A DNA stretch of 64,000 bases, from NCBI RefSeq assembly GCF_033807535.1, contig NZ_CP136856.1:3255001-3319000 (forward strand), written 5' to 3'. The stretch is from Oceanisphaera sp. IT1-181 (lineage in GTDB: Bacteria > Pseudomonadota > Gammaproteobacteria > Enterobacterales > Aeromonadaceae). The notes below the pieces were generated by a model that was not told the DNA's origin, made no database searches, and saw only the letters and a program-made list of their open reading frames with translations. How positions within the stretch are numbered: position 1 is the first letter of the stretch; each line of letters starts with the position of its first letter. The translations under genes and the position numbers were made by a program. This document shows, piece by piece, positions 15,427 to 23,483 of the stretch.

Positions 15427-16758
15427 ATGTCTGACATGACTCCCAGAGAAATCGTTCACGAGCTGGACCAGCATATCGTTGGCCAGTCTGATGCTAAGCG
15501 CGCCGTGGCCATTGCCCTGCGTAACCGCTGGCGTCGTATGCAGCTGCCACTGGAGCTGCGCCAAGAAGTCTCGCCAAAAAATATTCTGATGATAGGCCCC
15601 ACCGGTGTGGGTAAAACCGAAATTGCTCGTCGTCTGGCCAAGCTTGCCAATGCGCCTTTCATTAAAGTGGAAGCCACTAAGTTCACGGAAGTGGGCTATG
15701 TAGGCAAAGAAGTGGACAGCATCATCCGCGATCTTACCGATATCGCCATGAAGATGACCCGCGAACAGCAAATGAAAAAATACCAGCACCGCGCCGAAGA
15801 ATCCGCCGAAGAGCGGGTATTGGATGCACTGCTGCCTAATCCGCGCAATAGCCGCGGCGAAGAAGAAAAAGCCGACAACAGCAACAGTCGCCAGATTTTT
15901 CGTAAGAAACTGCGCGAAGGTCAGCTAGACGATAAAGAAATTGAGATTGATGTGGCGGCACCACAAATGGGCGTCGAAATCATGGCCCCTCCTGGCATGG
16001 AAGAAATGACCAATCAGCTGCAAGGTATGTTCCAAAACCTCGCTGCCGGCCACACCAGCAAACCGCGCAAGATGAAAATCAAAGAAGCGCTGAAATTATT
16101 AATCGAAGAAGAAGCCGCCAAGCAACTCAACCCCGAAGAGCTAAAAGAGCAGGCTATTCATGCAGTGGAAAACCACGGCATCGTCTTTATCGATGAATTC
16201 GACAAAATTTGTAAACGCGGTGAAAGCTCAGGCCCAGATGTGTCACGTGAGGGCGTACAGCGCGACTTGCTGCCCTTGATTGAAGGCAGCAGCGTCAACA
16301 CCAAACACGGCATGGTGCGCACCGACCACATGCTGTTTATCGCCTCAGGCGCCTTTCAGGTAGCCAAGCCTTCTGACTTGATCCCTGAGTTGCAGGGCCG
16401 CTTGCCGATCCGTGTTGAATTACGCTCACTGGACACCGATGATTTTGAACGCATCTTAACCGAGCCTAATGCCTCGCTCACCGAGCAATATAAGGCGCTG
16501 TTGGCCACCGAGAACGTGACTATCGACTTTACCAAAGCCGGTATTCGTCGCTTGGCAGAAGCCGCGTGGCGCGTGAACGAACGCACCGAGAATATTGGTG
16601 CGCGTCGCTTGCACACCATTATGGAGCGCTTGCTCGATGAATTGTCGTTTGAAGCATCAGACAAGTCCGGTGAAAGCATCCTTATTGACGAGCATTATGT
16701 GGATCGCTACCTCGAAGACTTGATAGAAGACGAAGATTTGAGCCGTTTTATTCTCTAA
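15427..16758 (+). CDS. hslU: ATP-dependent protease ATPase subunit HslU
   Basis: HslU is the AAA+ unfoldase that feeds substrates to HslV. The 443-residue protein has Walker A GPTGVGKTE near residue 57, the intermediate domain at about residues 110-240 (basic and Glu-rich), Walker B IVFIDEFDKI near residue 250, and the C-terminal tail DEDLSRFIL that docks into HslV. The ATG at 15427 follows AAGGATTTGATA. Expression with hslV is expected from the shared leader. In E. coli the operon is heat-shock controlled, but I could not identify a sigma-32 promoter with confidence. Confidence 0.97.
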   Translation: MSDMTPREIVHELDQHIVGQSDAKRAVAIALRNRWRRMQLPLELRQEVSPKNILMIGPTGVGKTEIARRLAKLANAPFIKVEATKFTEVGYVGKEVDSIIRDLTDIAMKMTREQQMKKYQHRAEESAEERVLDALLPNPRNSRGEEEKADNSNSRQIFRKKLREGQLDDKEIEIDVAAPQMGVEIMAPPGMEEMTNQLQGMFQNLAAGHTSKPRKMKIKEALKLLIEEEAAKQLNPEELKEQAIHAVENHGIVFIDEFDKICKRGESSGPDVSREGVQRDLLPLIEGSSVNTKHGMVRTDHMLFIASGAFQVAKPSDLIPELQGRLPIRVELRSLDTDDFERILTEPNASLTEQYKALLATENVTIDFTKAGIRRLAEAAWRVNERTENIGARRLHTIMERLLDELSFEASDKSGESILIDEHYVDRYLEDLIEDEDLSRFIL

Positions 16759-16891
16759 TTTTCACTCTCAAGTTAGCGATAACTTTCAAGGCATTAAGCA
16801 AGGTGCGGCGAGCGGGAACACGATTATGATTGAAAACCGCTCACGCCCCTTTATACTTGATGCCACCTTGTTTCCAAATGTGGCTGACTTC

Positions 16892-17431
16892 ATGGAATAC
16901 AATACTTCAGAATTGTGCGATACCTATATTGATATGGTGGATGTGGTTGAACCCATGTTCTCCAGTTTTGGCGGCCGAAATTCCTTTGGCGGCTCTATCA
17001 CCACCATCAAGTGTTTTGAGTCTAACGGCTTAATTAGCGACACGGTAAAAGAAGACGGCCAAGGCCGAGTGTTGCTGATTGACGGCGGTGGCTCTTTACG
17101 GCGCGCCTTGCTTGATGCAGACATTGCCGAAACCGCAGCCGACAATGGCTGGGAAGGCATTATTTGCTACGGTTGTGTGCGCGAGGTAGATGCGCTGGAA
17201 GATCTGGATATTGGCATTCAAGCCTTAGCGTCAATACCTGTAGGTGCTGATGCCAACGACATAGGTGAGCTGCAAGTACCGGTTAACTTTGGCGGCGTGA
17301 CCTTCTTGCCCGCCGACTATGTCTATGCGGATACCACGGGGGTTATTTTATCGCCGGAGCCGTTGGATATCGAAGATGAAGGCGACTACGACGGCGATTA
17401 CGTCGAAAGCGAAGACGACGATCAAGCCTAA
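16892..17431 (+). CDS. rraA: Ribonuclease E activity regulator RraA
   Basis: RraA binds RNase E and inhibits its activity, changing global mRNA turnover. The core (MEYNTSELCDTYIDMVDVVE, NSFGGSITTIKCFE, VLLIDGGGSLRRALLDA, YGCVREVDALEDLDIGIQA) aligns with the 161-residue E. coli protein. I chose ATG 16892 by family alignment, although no good ribosome binding site precedes it; an in-frame ATG at 16826 would add 22 residues (ENRSRPFILDATLFPNVADF). The C-terminus carries an unusual acidic tail, rich in Asp and Glu, over the last 20 or so residues. It sits between hslU and zapB as in enteric bacteria, without menA. Confidence 0.93.
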   Translation: MEYNTSELCDTYIDMVDVVEPMFSSFGGRNSFGGSITTIKCFESNGLISDTVKEDGQGRVLLIDGGGSLRRALLDADIAETAADNGWEGIICYGCVREVDALEDLDIGIQALASIPVGADANDIGELQVPVNFGGVTFLPADYVYADTTGVILSPEPLDIEDEGDYDGDYVESEDDDQA

Positions 17432-17482
17432 AAATAGCCGTAAGCTGTCAGTTAGAGATAAAAACTAACCAGAGCTAAAACA

Positions 17483-17514
17483 AAAGGCCAACCCCATGGG
17501 GTTGGCCTTTTTGC
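17483..17514. terminator. Bidirectional terminator between rraA and zapB
   Basis: The inverted repeat AAGGCCAACCCC / GGGGTTGGCCTT is flanked by an A-rich stretch on the left and five T on the right, between two convergent genes. Confidence 0.9.
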
Positions 17515-17572
17515 ATGGCGCTTTATGCAACATTGAGCAGTGCGGGTCGCGATAGGTATTGCGCCTCTCGCT

Positions 17573-17592
17573 TTACCCCTCACTCCTCACGG
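17573..17592. repeat. GTGAGG-type intergenic repeat, copy 1
   Basis: CCCCTCACTCCTCACGG lies directly at the zapB 3' end. The same TCAC-x-CCTCAC theme recurs at 19741-19840, 20343-20410 and 53944-53977. Confidence 0.5.
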
Positions 17593-17597
17593 CAAAA

Positions 17598-17849
17598 TTA
17601 TGCGCTTTCTTCTACCTGATCAATCTTACCTAACAAGACGCGTAAACGGTCTTGCCAAGCTTCATGCTGCTGCTTGAGCTGCTGATTATCTTGCTCGAGC
17701 TGAGTATGGTGTTGCTTGAGTTGCTGATTCTCTTCGCCTAACTGGCTGTTCAGCTCTTTTAACTCTTCAACTTCCATTTGCAGTAAATCAATAGTGTCTA
17801 CGGCCGACAGTATTTTGGCTTCCAGCTTTTCTAATACATCAAAAGACAT
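17598..17849 (-). CDS. zapB: Cell division protein ZapB (coiled coil)
   Basis: ZapB is a small coiled-coil protein that stabilises the Z ring through ZapA. The 83-residue product starts MSFDVLEKLEAKILSAVDTI and continues as an almost uninterrupted coiled coil with repeated Gln-Gln-Leu-Lys heptads, ending in a GK-x-DQVEE segment like the E. coli C-terminus. I chose ATG 17849 because AGAGGTGA precedes it at good spacing and family members start there; the frame stays open 30 codons further upstream. It is convergent with rraA, the same arrangement as in E. coli. Confidence 0.95.
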   Translation of the reverse strand: MSFDVLEKLEAKILSAVDTIDLLQMEVEELKELNSQLGEENQQLKQHHTQLEQDNQQLKQQHEAWQDRLRVLLGKIDQVEESA

Positions 17850-17993
17850 GCATTCACCTCTAAAATAACGGTTGTCCGGCCTGCTGGCCGCTAATAGCAA
17901 CGAGGATACAGCGGCATTTGCTTGACAACAAGTAGCCACTGCGTTTGCAACGCAGATTAGAGGATATTTATCTGCTCTGCGTCAATAAAAGTC

Positions 17994-18776
17994 CTAAATA
18001 TTTTGGTTCATATCAAAAGAAGGCATATCGGAGCAAGGTCGCCCTACTGCACGCGCCGGTACTCCAGCCACAGTAGTGTGCGGCGGAACAGATTCTAACA
18101 CCACACTGCCGGCCCCCACTTTGGCCCCACAGCCCACTTCTATATTACCCAAAATTTTTGCGCCCGCACCTATCATCACCCCTTGACGAATTTTCGGGTG
18201 TCGATCGCCTCCCGCCTTACCGGTGCCGCCTAAGGTGACATTTTGTAAGATAGAAACGTCGTCTTCAATTACCGCGGTTTCACCCACTACAATACCGGTG
18301 GCATGATCAAACATAATGCCTTTGCCAATGCGCGCCGCTGGGTGTACATCGACTCCAAACACCACCGAAATCTGATTTTGCAAATAGGTGGCCAACGCGC
18401 GGCGACCATGACGCCACAACCAATTAGCGATGCGGTGGCCCTGTAGCGCATGAAAGCCTTTTAGATACAAAAGCGGCGTGGAAAATAAGTCCACCGCTGG
18501 ATCCCGCTCTTGTACCGCACAAATGTCGGTCGCTGCAATATCGAGAATACAGGGCTCTGCATCCATTACCGACTCTATCACCTCACGCAGGCTGATAGCT
18601 GGCATCACCGAGCTCTCTAACTTATTGGCCAGAATAAAGCTCAGTGAGCACTTTAATGTCTCATGGTTGAGAATAGTCGAATAATAAAAGCTACCTAACA
18701 TGGGCTCTTCTGCAATCATCCAGCGTGCTTCTTCGCGGATGCGCAACCAAGTACTAGCTTGAATGCCGTCTTCCAT
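17994..18776 (-). CDS. cysE: Serine acetyltransferase
   Basis: CysE makes O-acetylserine from serine and acetyl-CoA, the first step of cysteine synthesis. The 260-residue protein has the N-terminal helical SATase domain (about residues 1-140) and a left-handed beta-helix of hexapeptide repeats (about residues 140-240) with the catalytic motifs GKGIMFDHATGIVVGE and GGTGKAGGDRHPKI. The C-terminal DMNQNI ends in Ile, the residue that in this family inserts into cysteine synthase CysK to form the complex. It appears to be monocistronic, with 33 bp to fieF downstream of its own reading direction origin. Confidence 0.96.
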   Translation of the reverse strand: MEDGIQASTWLRIREEARWMIAEEPMLGSFYYSTILNHETLKCSLSFILANKLESSVMPAISLREVIESVMDAEPCILDIAATDICAVQERDPAVDLFSTPLLYLKGFHALQGHRIANWLWRHGRRALATYLQNQISVVFGVDVHPAARIGKGIMFDHATGIVVGETAVIEDDVSILQNVTLGGTGKAGGDRHPKIRQGVMIGAGAKILGNIEVGCGAKVGAGSVVLESVPPHTTVAGVPARAVGRPCSDMPSFDMNQNI

Positions 18777-18809
18777 GGGTTAAACCTTGTCTACTGTAAA
18801 AAGTGGTGT

Positions 18810-19724
18810 TCATACCCCAGCAGGGGCCAGGACCGATAATGGGTCCATATGAATAATAATATCGGTGTGCGGAAATAGCTGCTCTAGCTCTCGCTCGGTT
18901 TGCAGAACAATCTGGTGTGCTTGCACTAAGGGTAAATGATCATCCAGCTCAAGGTGCAATTGAATAAAGCGGGTCACGCCCGATTGGCGAGTGCGCAAGT
19001 CATGCAAACCGTGCACCCCAGCGACGCTTAAACACACCTCAATAATGCGCCTTTGCTCGTCATCCGGCAACTGATGATCTAACAGCATCTGTACCGCATC
19101 ATAGCCAATTTTTAGCGCGCCTTTAAGAATATAGCCGCCAATTAATAGCGCAAATAACCCGTCCGCCCAATGAAAACCCTGCCAAGCCAGACCAATGGCC
19201 AGCAACACACCCACGTTCAATAAGATGTCCGCTCGGTAGTGCTGCTGATCCGCACGGATGGCCACCGAATTGGTTTGTTTGATCACATAACTCTGATAAA
19301 GCACCAACATCAAAGTGACCAATATCGAAAACAGGATCACGCCAATGCCAAGCCCTGCATGACTGACGGTTTGAGTATTTAACAATCGAGAGATACCGGT
19401 GATCATCAGGAAAATAGCCGAGGCACTAATAAACGCCGATTGCGCCAAGCCCGCTAATGACTCCGCCTTACCATGGCCAAAGCTGTGCTCTTTATCGGCC
19501 GGCATCAAGGCGTAACGAATGGCCATCAAGTTAATAAAGGAGGCACTAATATCCAACAATGAGTCGGTGAGCGAGGCCAGCATACTGGCGGAGTCCGTAG
19601 AAAACCACGCCAGCAGCTTGGTCACTATCATAAGCCCCGCCGCTACCATGGCCGCCTTGGCCGCCCGCGTGACTAACCGTTCATACGTCGAGGACTCAGA
19701 AATCACCTCATCCTTACTATTCAC
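18810..19724 (-). CDS. fieF: Cation-efflux pump FieF (CDF family)
   Basis: FieF exports divalent iron or zinc in exchange for protons at the inner membrane. The protein has six membrane segments and the CDF metal-site motifs DSASMLASLTDSLLD near residue 50, HSFGHGKAESLAGLAQ near residue 90, and HYRADILLNVG near residue 155. A cytoplasmic C-terminal domain with HGLHDLRTRQSG follows. I start it at GTG 19724, six bases after an AAGGAG site, giving 304 residues; the frame is open to 19781, but that upstream part lies within a GTGAGG repeat. Substrate preference cannot be decided here. Confidence 0.9.
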   Translation of the reverse strand: MNSKDEVISESSTYERLVTRAAKAAMVAAGLMIVTKLLAWFSTDSASMLASLTDSLLDISASFINLMAIRYALMPADKEHSFGHGKAESLAGLAQSAFISASAIFLMITGISRLLNTQTVSHAGLGIGVILFSILVTLMLVLYQSYVIKQTNSVAIRADQQHYRADILLNVGVLLAIGLAWQGFHWADGLFALLIGGYILKGALKIGYDAVQMLLDHQLPDDEQRRIIEVCLSVAGVHGLHDLRTRQSGVTRFIQLHLELDDHLPLVQAHQIVLQTERELEQLFPHTDIIIHMDPLSVLAPAGV

Positions 19725-19740
19725 CACAAACTCCTTACCG

Positions 19741-19840
19741 GTTCGTGAAGGGAGAAGCGTGAGGTGTGAGGCGTAAAGCACTCCCGCCTGTTAGCTTGGT
19801 ATTTTTTCGCCCCTCACCATTCCCACCTCACCCCTCACAG
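19741..19840. repeat. GTGAGG-type repeats, copies 2 and 3 in inverted orientation
   Basis: GTGAGGTGTGAGGCG (about 19758-19772) faces CCTCACC-ATTCCC-ACCTCACCCCTCAC (19811-19840) across a T-rich centre. The two halves can pair imperfectly, and they separate fieF from trmL. Confidence 0.5.
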
Positions 19841-19847
19841 TCTTTAG

Positions 19848-20312
19848 CTATTTTCCGCCAACAAAGTCATGTTGGCGCCAAGCTTCGTAACTGATGATGG
19901 CCACCGCATTGGATAAGTTCAAGCTGCGGCTATCGGGCTGCATAGGAATGCGAATACGAAATTCAGATTCAATATCTGCCAATACAGTGTCTGGCAGGCC
20001 GCGGGTTTCTGGGCCAAAGAGCAAGATGTCACCTGCCTGATAGCTGGCTTTATGATGGGGCTGACTGCCTTTGGTAGTGCAGGAAAAAATGCGTTTTCCT
20101 GCCACCGCTTGTAAGAAGGCCGCATAGTCTTTGTGGAGTGAAATACGGCCAAAATCTGCGTAATCCAAGCCGGCGCGGCGTAAACGCTTTTCTTCCAGTT
20201 GAAAACCCATGGGCTCAATCAGGTGCAAGTGGCAGCCATTGTTGCGCGCCAAGCGCATGATGTTACCGGTATTAGGCGCGATTTCGGGTTCATAGAGCGC
20301 AATTTCAAACAT
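19848..20312 (-). CDS. trmL: tRNA (cytidine/uridine-34 2'-O)-methyltransferase
   Basis: TrmL is a SPOUT-fold methyltransferase that modifies the wobble base of tRNA-Leu isoacceptors. The 154-residue protein is full length. It shows the family segments PEIAPNTGNIMRLARNNG near residue 9, LLFGPETRGLP near residue 100, and RSLNLSNAVAIISYEAWRQ near residue 128, which form the trefoil knot that binds S-adenosylmethionine. The ATG follows GAGAAACCC. It is flanked on both sides by GTGAGG-rich repeats. Confidence 0.95.
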   Translation of the reverse strand: MFEIALYEPEIAPNTGNIMRLARNNGCHLHLIEPMGFQLEEKRLRRAGLDYADFGRISLHKDYAAFLQAVAGKRIFSCTTKGSQPHHKASYQAGDILLFGPETRGLPDTVLADIESEFRIRIPMQPDSRSLNLSNAVAIISYEAWRQHDFVGGK

Positions 20313-20342
20313 GGGTTTCTCTTGTTAAATAAGTCCGCGTAA

Positions 20343-20410
20343 GGCGTGAATAGTGAGGGGAAAGGTGTCAAATACCCAACCATGCTAGGATTTTACGCTT
20401 CACTCCTCAC
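20343..20410. repeat. GTGAGG-type repeats, copies 4 and 5 in inverted orientation
   Basis: GTGAATAGTGAGGGG (20346-20360) is followed by TTCACTCCTCACAATTT (20399-20415). The two halves face each other and fill the trmL/dinF gap. Confidence 0.5.
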
Positions 20411-20413
20411 AAT

Positions 20414-21769
20414 TTACACCTCTGTGCCGTTAGTAATAAATCCTTGGCCCCGTTCCAATCGCCACCAAGCCCAGCCCAAGGTGATACCTCGCGCTAGCAT
20501 AAAGCACAGCATGGCCAACCACAGACCATGATTCCCCAACTCTTGGCTGAAATACCACACTGGGAAGAACACCCCTGCTGTAGAGACCAACATCATATCG
20601 CGCATCTCACCGCCGCGCGTAGTGCCGATGAAAATACCATCCAAAATAAAACACCAACAGGCGGCCAGTGGCATCAACACTAACCAAGGCAAGTAACGCA
20701 CCGCTTGCTCACGCACTTCACTAATGGTGGTGATAAGCCCTATCAGCTGCTGGCCTAAAAGAGCAAATATCAGCACAAATAGTACCGCTACCACAGCACC
20801 CCAAAATAAGTTTAAAGCACAGGCGAGGCGAAACTCGAGCCGATTACGCGCGCCCACGGCTTTGCCCACCATGGCTTCTACCGCGTAGGCAAAACCGTCC
20901 AGACCAAAAGAGATAAACATCAATAAGTTCATCAATACCGCATTGGCCGCTAGCACCTCATCGCCCAGCCGAGCGCCCTGAAAGGTCATAAAGGCGAAGG
21001 TAAGTTGCAAGCACAGCGCGCGAATAAAAATATCGCGATTAAGCCCTAACAATTGTTTGAAGGCGCTGATATTTAAGCAAGCGGGCCAAAAGCCTGGCGT
21101 CGGCCAAATGCCACGTTTTTGTAACGTGCGCCACACTAGCCAAGCTCCCAGTGCGGTAGCTAAATAATCCGCCAAAACGGAAGCCGCCGCCGCTCCTTTT
21201 ACCTGCCAGCCCAGCCCCAGCACAAACCACACATCGAGCACTATGTTGACGCCGTTGCCCAAAATTAATAACAACATGGGCGCGCGCGCGTTCTGGTTAC
21301 CCAGCAACCAACCCAGCAACACTAAATTAGTTAAGGCCGCCGGTGCGCTCCAAATACGCACTAATACATAATCTCGGCCATAGTGCTGCACTTGTTCACT
21401 GCCGCCAATCAACCAAAATGCCAGCTCGGTGATGGGCTTTTGTAGCACCAGAATGACCAGCGCCAGCCCCCAAGCTAAAAACAGCCCTCGCACCAACACC
21501 TGCAGCAAGCGAGGTTCATCCCCCGCCCCAAACGCCTGCGCCGCAAGACCGGTGGTCGACATACGCAAAAAACCTAACAACCAAAAAATCAGGCTAATAA
21601 TAGTCGCACCTACCGCCACGCCACCGAGGTAATAAGCATGCTCTAAGTGACCAATAACTATGGTGTCGACCAAACCTAAGAGTGGCACCGTAATATTGGA
21701 CAGCACCATAGGCAGCGCCAACACAAACACCTGACGGTGGCGAGCGGCACTAAAAAAAGAGGGAGGCAT
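20414..21769 (-). CDS. dinF: MATE-family efflux transporter, DinF type
   Basis: A 451-residue inner-membrane transporter with about 12 membrane segments. The segments FVLALPMVLSNITVPLLGLVDT, YLGGVAVGATIIS and FLRMSTTGLAAQAFGA match E. coli DinF closely, which is a cation-coupled multidrug/oxidant exporter related to NorM. I prefer ATG 21769 over the in-frame TTG at 21775. In E. coli dinF follows lexA in an SOS operon. Here the two are 8.5 kb apart, and I see no SOS box upstream of this gene, so SOS control has probably been lost. Confidence 0.88.
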   Translation of the reverse strand: MPPSFFSAARHRQVFVLALPMVLSNITVPLLGLVDTIVIGHLEHAYYLGGVAVGATIISLIFWLLGFLRMSTTGLAAQAFGAGDEPRLLQVLVRGLFLAWGLALVILVLQKPITELAFWLIGGSEQVQHYGRDYVLVRIWSAPAALTNLVLLGWLLGNQNARAPMLLLILGNGVNIVLDVWFVLGLGWQVKGAAAASVLADYLATALGAWLVWRTLQKRGIWPTPGFWPACLNISAFKQLLGLNRDIFIRALCLQLTFAFMTFQGARLGDEVLAANAVLMNLLMFISFGLDGFAYAVEAMVGKAVGARNRLEFRLACALNLFWGAVVAVLFVLIFALLGQQLIGLITTISEVREQAVRYLPWLVLMPLAACWCFILDGIFIGTTRGGEMRDMMLVSTAGVFFPVWYFSQELGNHGLWLAMLCFMLARGITLGWAWWRLERGQGFITNGTEV

Positions 21770-21886
21770 AATCAATTCTTACTTAAAAACGGTGAAGGGC
21801 CGGATCTGTGCACCAGAATCTGCTACGCAGCTGTTCGCGGCTAAAGCACGCGACTACATCCGTGCAATATGTAGCTGTGTCTTACG

Positions 21887-22534
21887 CTAACCGCGCCAGC
21901 GGGCTAGGATGCTGGAAAAATTTTTCACCAGCTCAGGGCCATTCACTAACGGCATTTCTGTTTTCTCATCAAAGTCGGGACGAAACGAGGCATGCAGTTC
22001 CCCCTTAGGATTCACCAAGGCGATGGACGCCGAATGATCCACTAAGTAGTTAGCGTCCTCTCGGTCAAAAATGCCATAAATTAATCCCAGTTGCTGAACT
22101 GCGGGCATCAGCTGCTCATGCTCGGCGGTCACGGCAATAAAGTTGGGATTAAAATACTCGGTATAGGCTTTTAGCCGCTCAGGCGTATCTCGCGCCGGAT
22201 CGGCTGATACAAATATTACCTGCACCTTATCGCTCAGCGCGGTGAGTTCAGGATAAATGCGCGATAAATCCGATAGCGTGGTGGGGCAAATATCAGGGCA
22301 AAAAGTATAACCAACAAATACTAGGCTCCAATGGTCGGCAAAATTTTGTTCGGTAAAAGGCTCGTCATCACCGTCAGTTAAGGTAAAAGTCGTTAGCGGG
22401 CGCGCTTGGGGGTACACCACCACAGCACCCGTTAGGCTATTTTTTTTATCTGCATACCAAGCGCCGCCACTTAAGGTACCGATCAACAGCACAACCATTG
22501 CCATTACCCATATCCATCGATTTGTTTTAGCCAT
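21887..22534 (-). CDS. SCO1/SenC-family copper chaperone
   Basis: Sco proteins deliver copper to, or reduce, the CuA centre of cytochrome c oxidase subunit II. The 215-residue protein has one N-terminal membrane anchor (about residues 9-27) and a thioredoxin-fold domain with the copper-binding motif FCPDICPTTL (CxxxC) and the conserved distal His in DHSASIALVNP. It is the last gene of the oxidase operon, and its start overlaps the cyoE end by eight bases. Confidence 0.93.
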   Translation of the reverse strand: MAKTNRWIWVMAMVVLLIGTLSGGAWYADKKNSLTGAVVVYPQARPLTTFTLTDGDDEPFTEQNFADHWSLVFVGYTFCPDICPTTLSDLSRIYPELTALSDKVQVIFVSADPARDTPERLKAYTEYFNPNFIAVTAEHEQLMPAVQQLGLIYGIFDREDANYLVDHSASIALVNPKGELHASFRPDFDEKTEMPLVNGPELVKNFSSILARWRG

Positions 22535-23483
22535 AATTTATCCAGTGATCCGCCAATATCAGCACAAAGAGCCACATAAGGTGACTAATTGAAAAGTGGA
22601 AGCAGTGTAATGCGGTTTGAGCAGAAGGTCTAAACTTCAGCCGCCATGCCCATTGCATAAAGCGTAAGTTCAGCAAGCTGGCACCCACCAGATACAGCAG
22701 CCCCGACATGCCCACTATCCAAGGCAGCACACATACCAAGGTTAACAGTAAGGTATAAAGCAGGACGCAGGTTTTAGTGAATTCAATGCCATGGGTCACC
22801 GGCAGCATTGGCACACCGGCTTTGGCATAATCGTCGCGCCTATGAATAGCCAGCGCCCAAAAATGCGGTGGCGTCCAAACAAAGATAATCATCACTAATA
22901 ACAATGCATGGCCGTGAAACTCACCGGTAATGGCCGTCCAACCAAGCAAGGGCGGCATGGCGCCCGCCAGCCCGCCGATCACAATGTTCTGCGGCGTGGC
23001 CCGCTTTAACCAAATCGTATACACCACCGCATAGCCCAATAAAGAGGCCAAGGTAAGCCAAGCGGTCAGCGCATTCACCCACACCAACAAAATCGCCAAA
23101 CCTACTCCAGACAAAGTAAGCGCAAACGCCAATGCCGCACTGCTGCTCACTCGCCCTTGGGCCACGGGTCTATGGTAGGTGCGCGCCATTTGAATATCGA
23201 TACGCCTATCTAATACATGATTAATCGCCGCCGCCCCTCCAGCCATTAAACCGATGCCGAGCGTGGCGACCACCACCTGCAGCAAGCTCGGCACTATCTC
23301 GGTTAAATACATGCCCACTACCGCGGTGAGCAAGATCAGCGCCACCACCTTAGGTTTAGTCAGAGCCCAATAGTCCGCCCAATTTACTGTCTTGTGAGTG
23401 CCAGTTACTGTTTTGTTGATACCACTGGTTTGGTCGGTGCCCACTACTGCTTTATTGCTGATAGATACCGTGTTTCTCGCCAT
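22527..23483 (-). CDS. cyoE: Protoheme IX farnesyltransferase (heme O synthase)
   Basis: This membrane enzyme adds a farnesyl group to heme B to make heme O, the precursor of heme A. The 318-residue protein has about eight to nine membrane segments. The prenyltransferase Asp-rich motif lies in NHVLDRRIDIQMARTYHRPVA near residue 91, and the second motif is in HRRDDYAKAGVPMLP. The annotated start leaves about 33 extra polar residues before the usual ALTKPKVV start and overlaps ctaA by 40 bp, so the true start may lie further in. The symbol ctaB is an equivalent name. Confidence 0.94.
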   Translation of the reverse strand: MARNTVSISNKAVVGTDQTSGINKTVTGTHKTVNWADYWALTKPKVVALILLTAVVGMYLTEIVPSLLQVVVATLGIGLMAGGAAAINHVLDRRIDIQMARTYHRPVAQGRVSSSAALAFALTLSGVGLAILLVWVNALTAWLTLASLLGYAVVYTIWLKRATPQNIVIGGLAGAMPPLLGWTAITGEFHGHALLLVMIIFVWTPPHFWALAIHRRDDYAKAGVPMLPVTHGIEFTKTCVLLYTLLLTLVCVLPWIVGMSGLLYLVGASLLNLRFMQWAWRLKFRPSAQTALHCFHFSISHLMWLFVLILADHWINYG

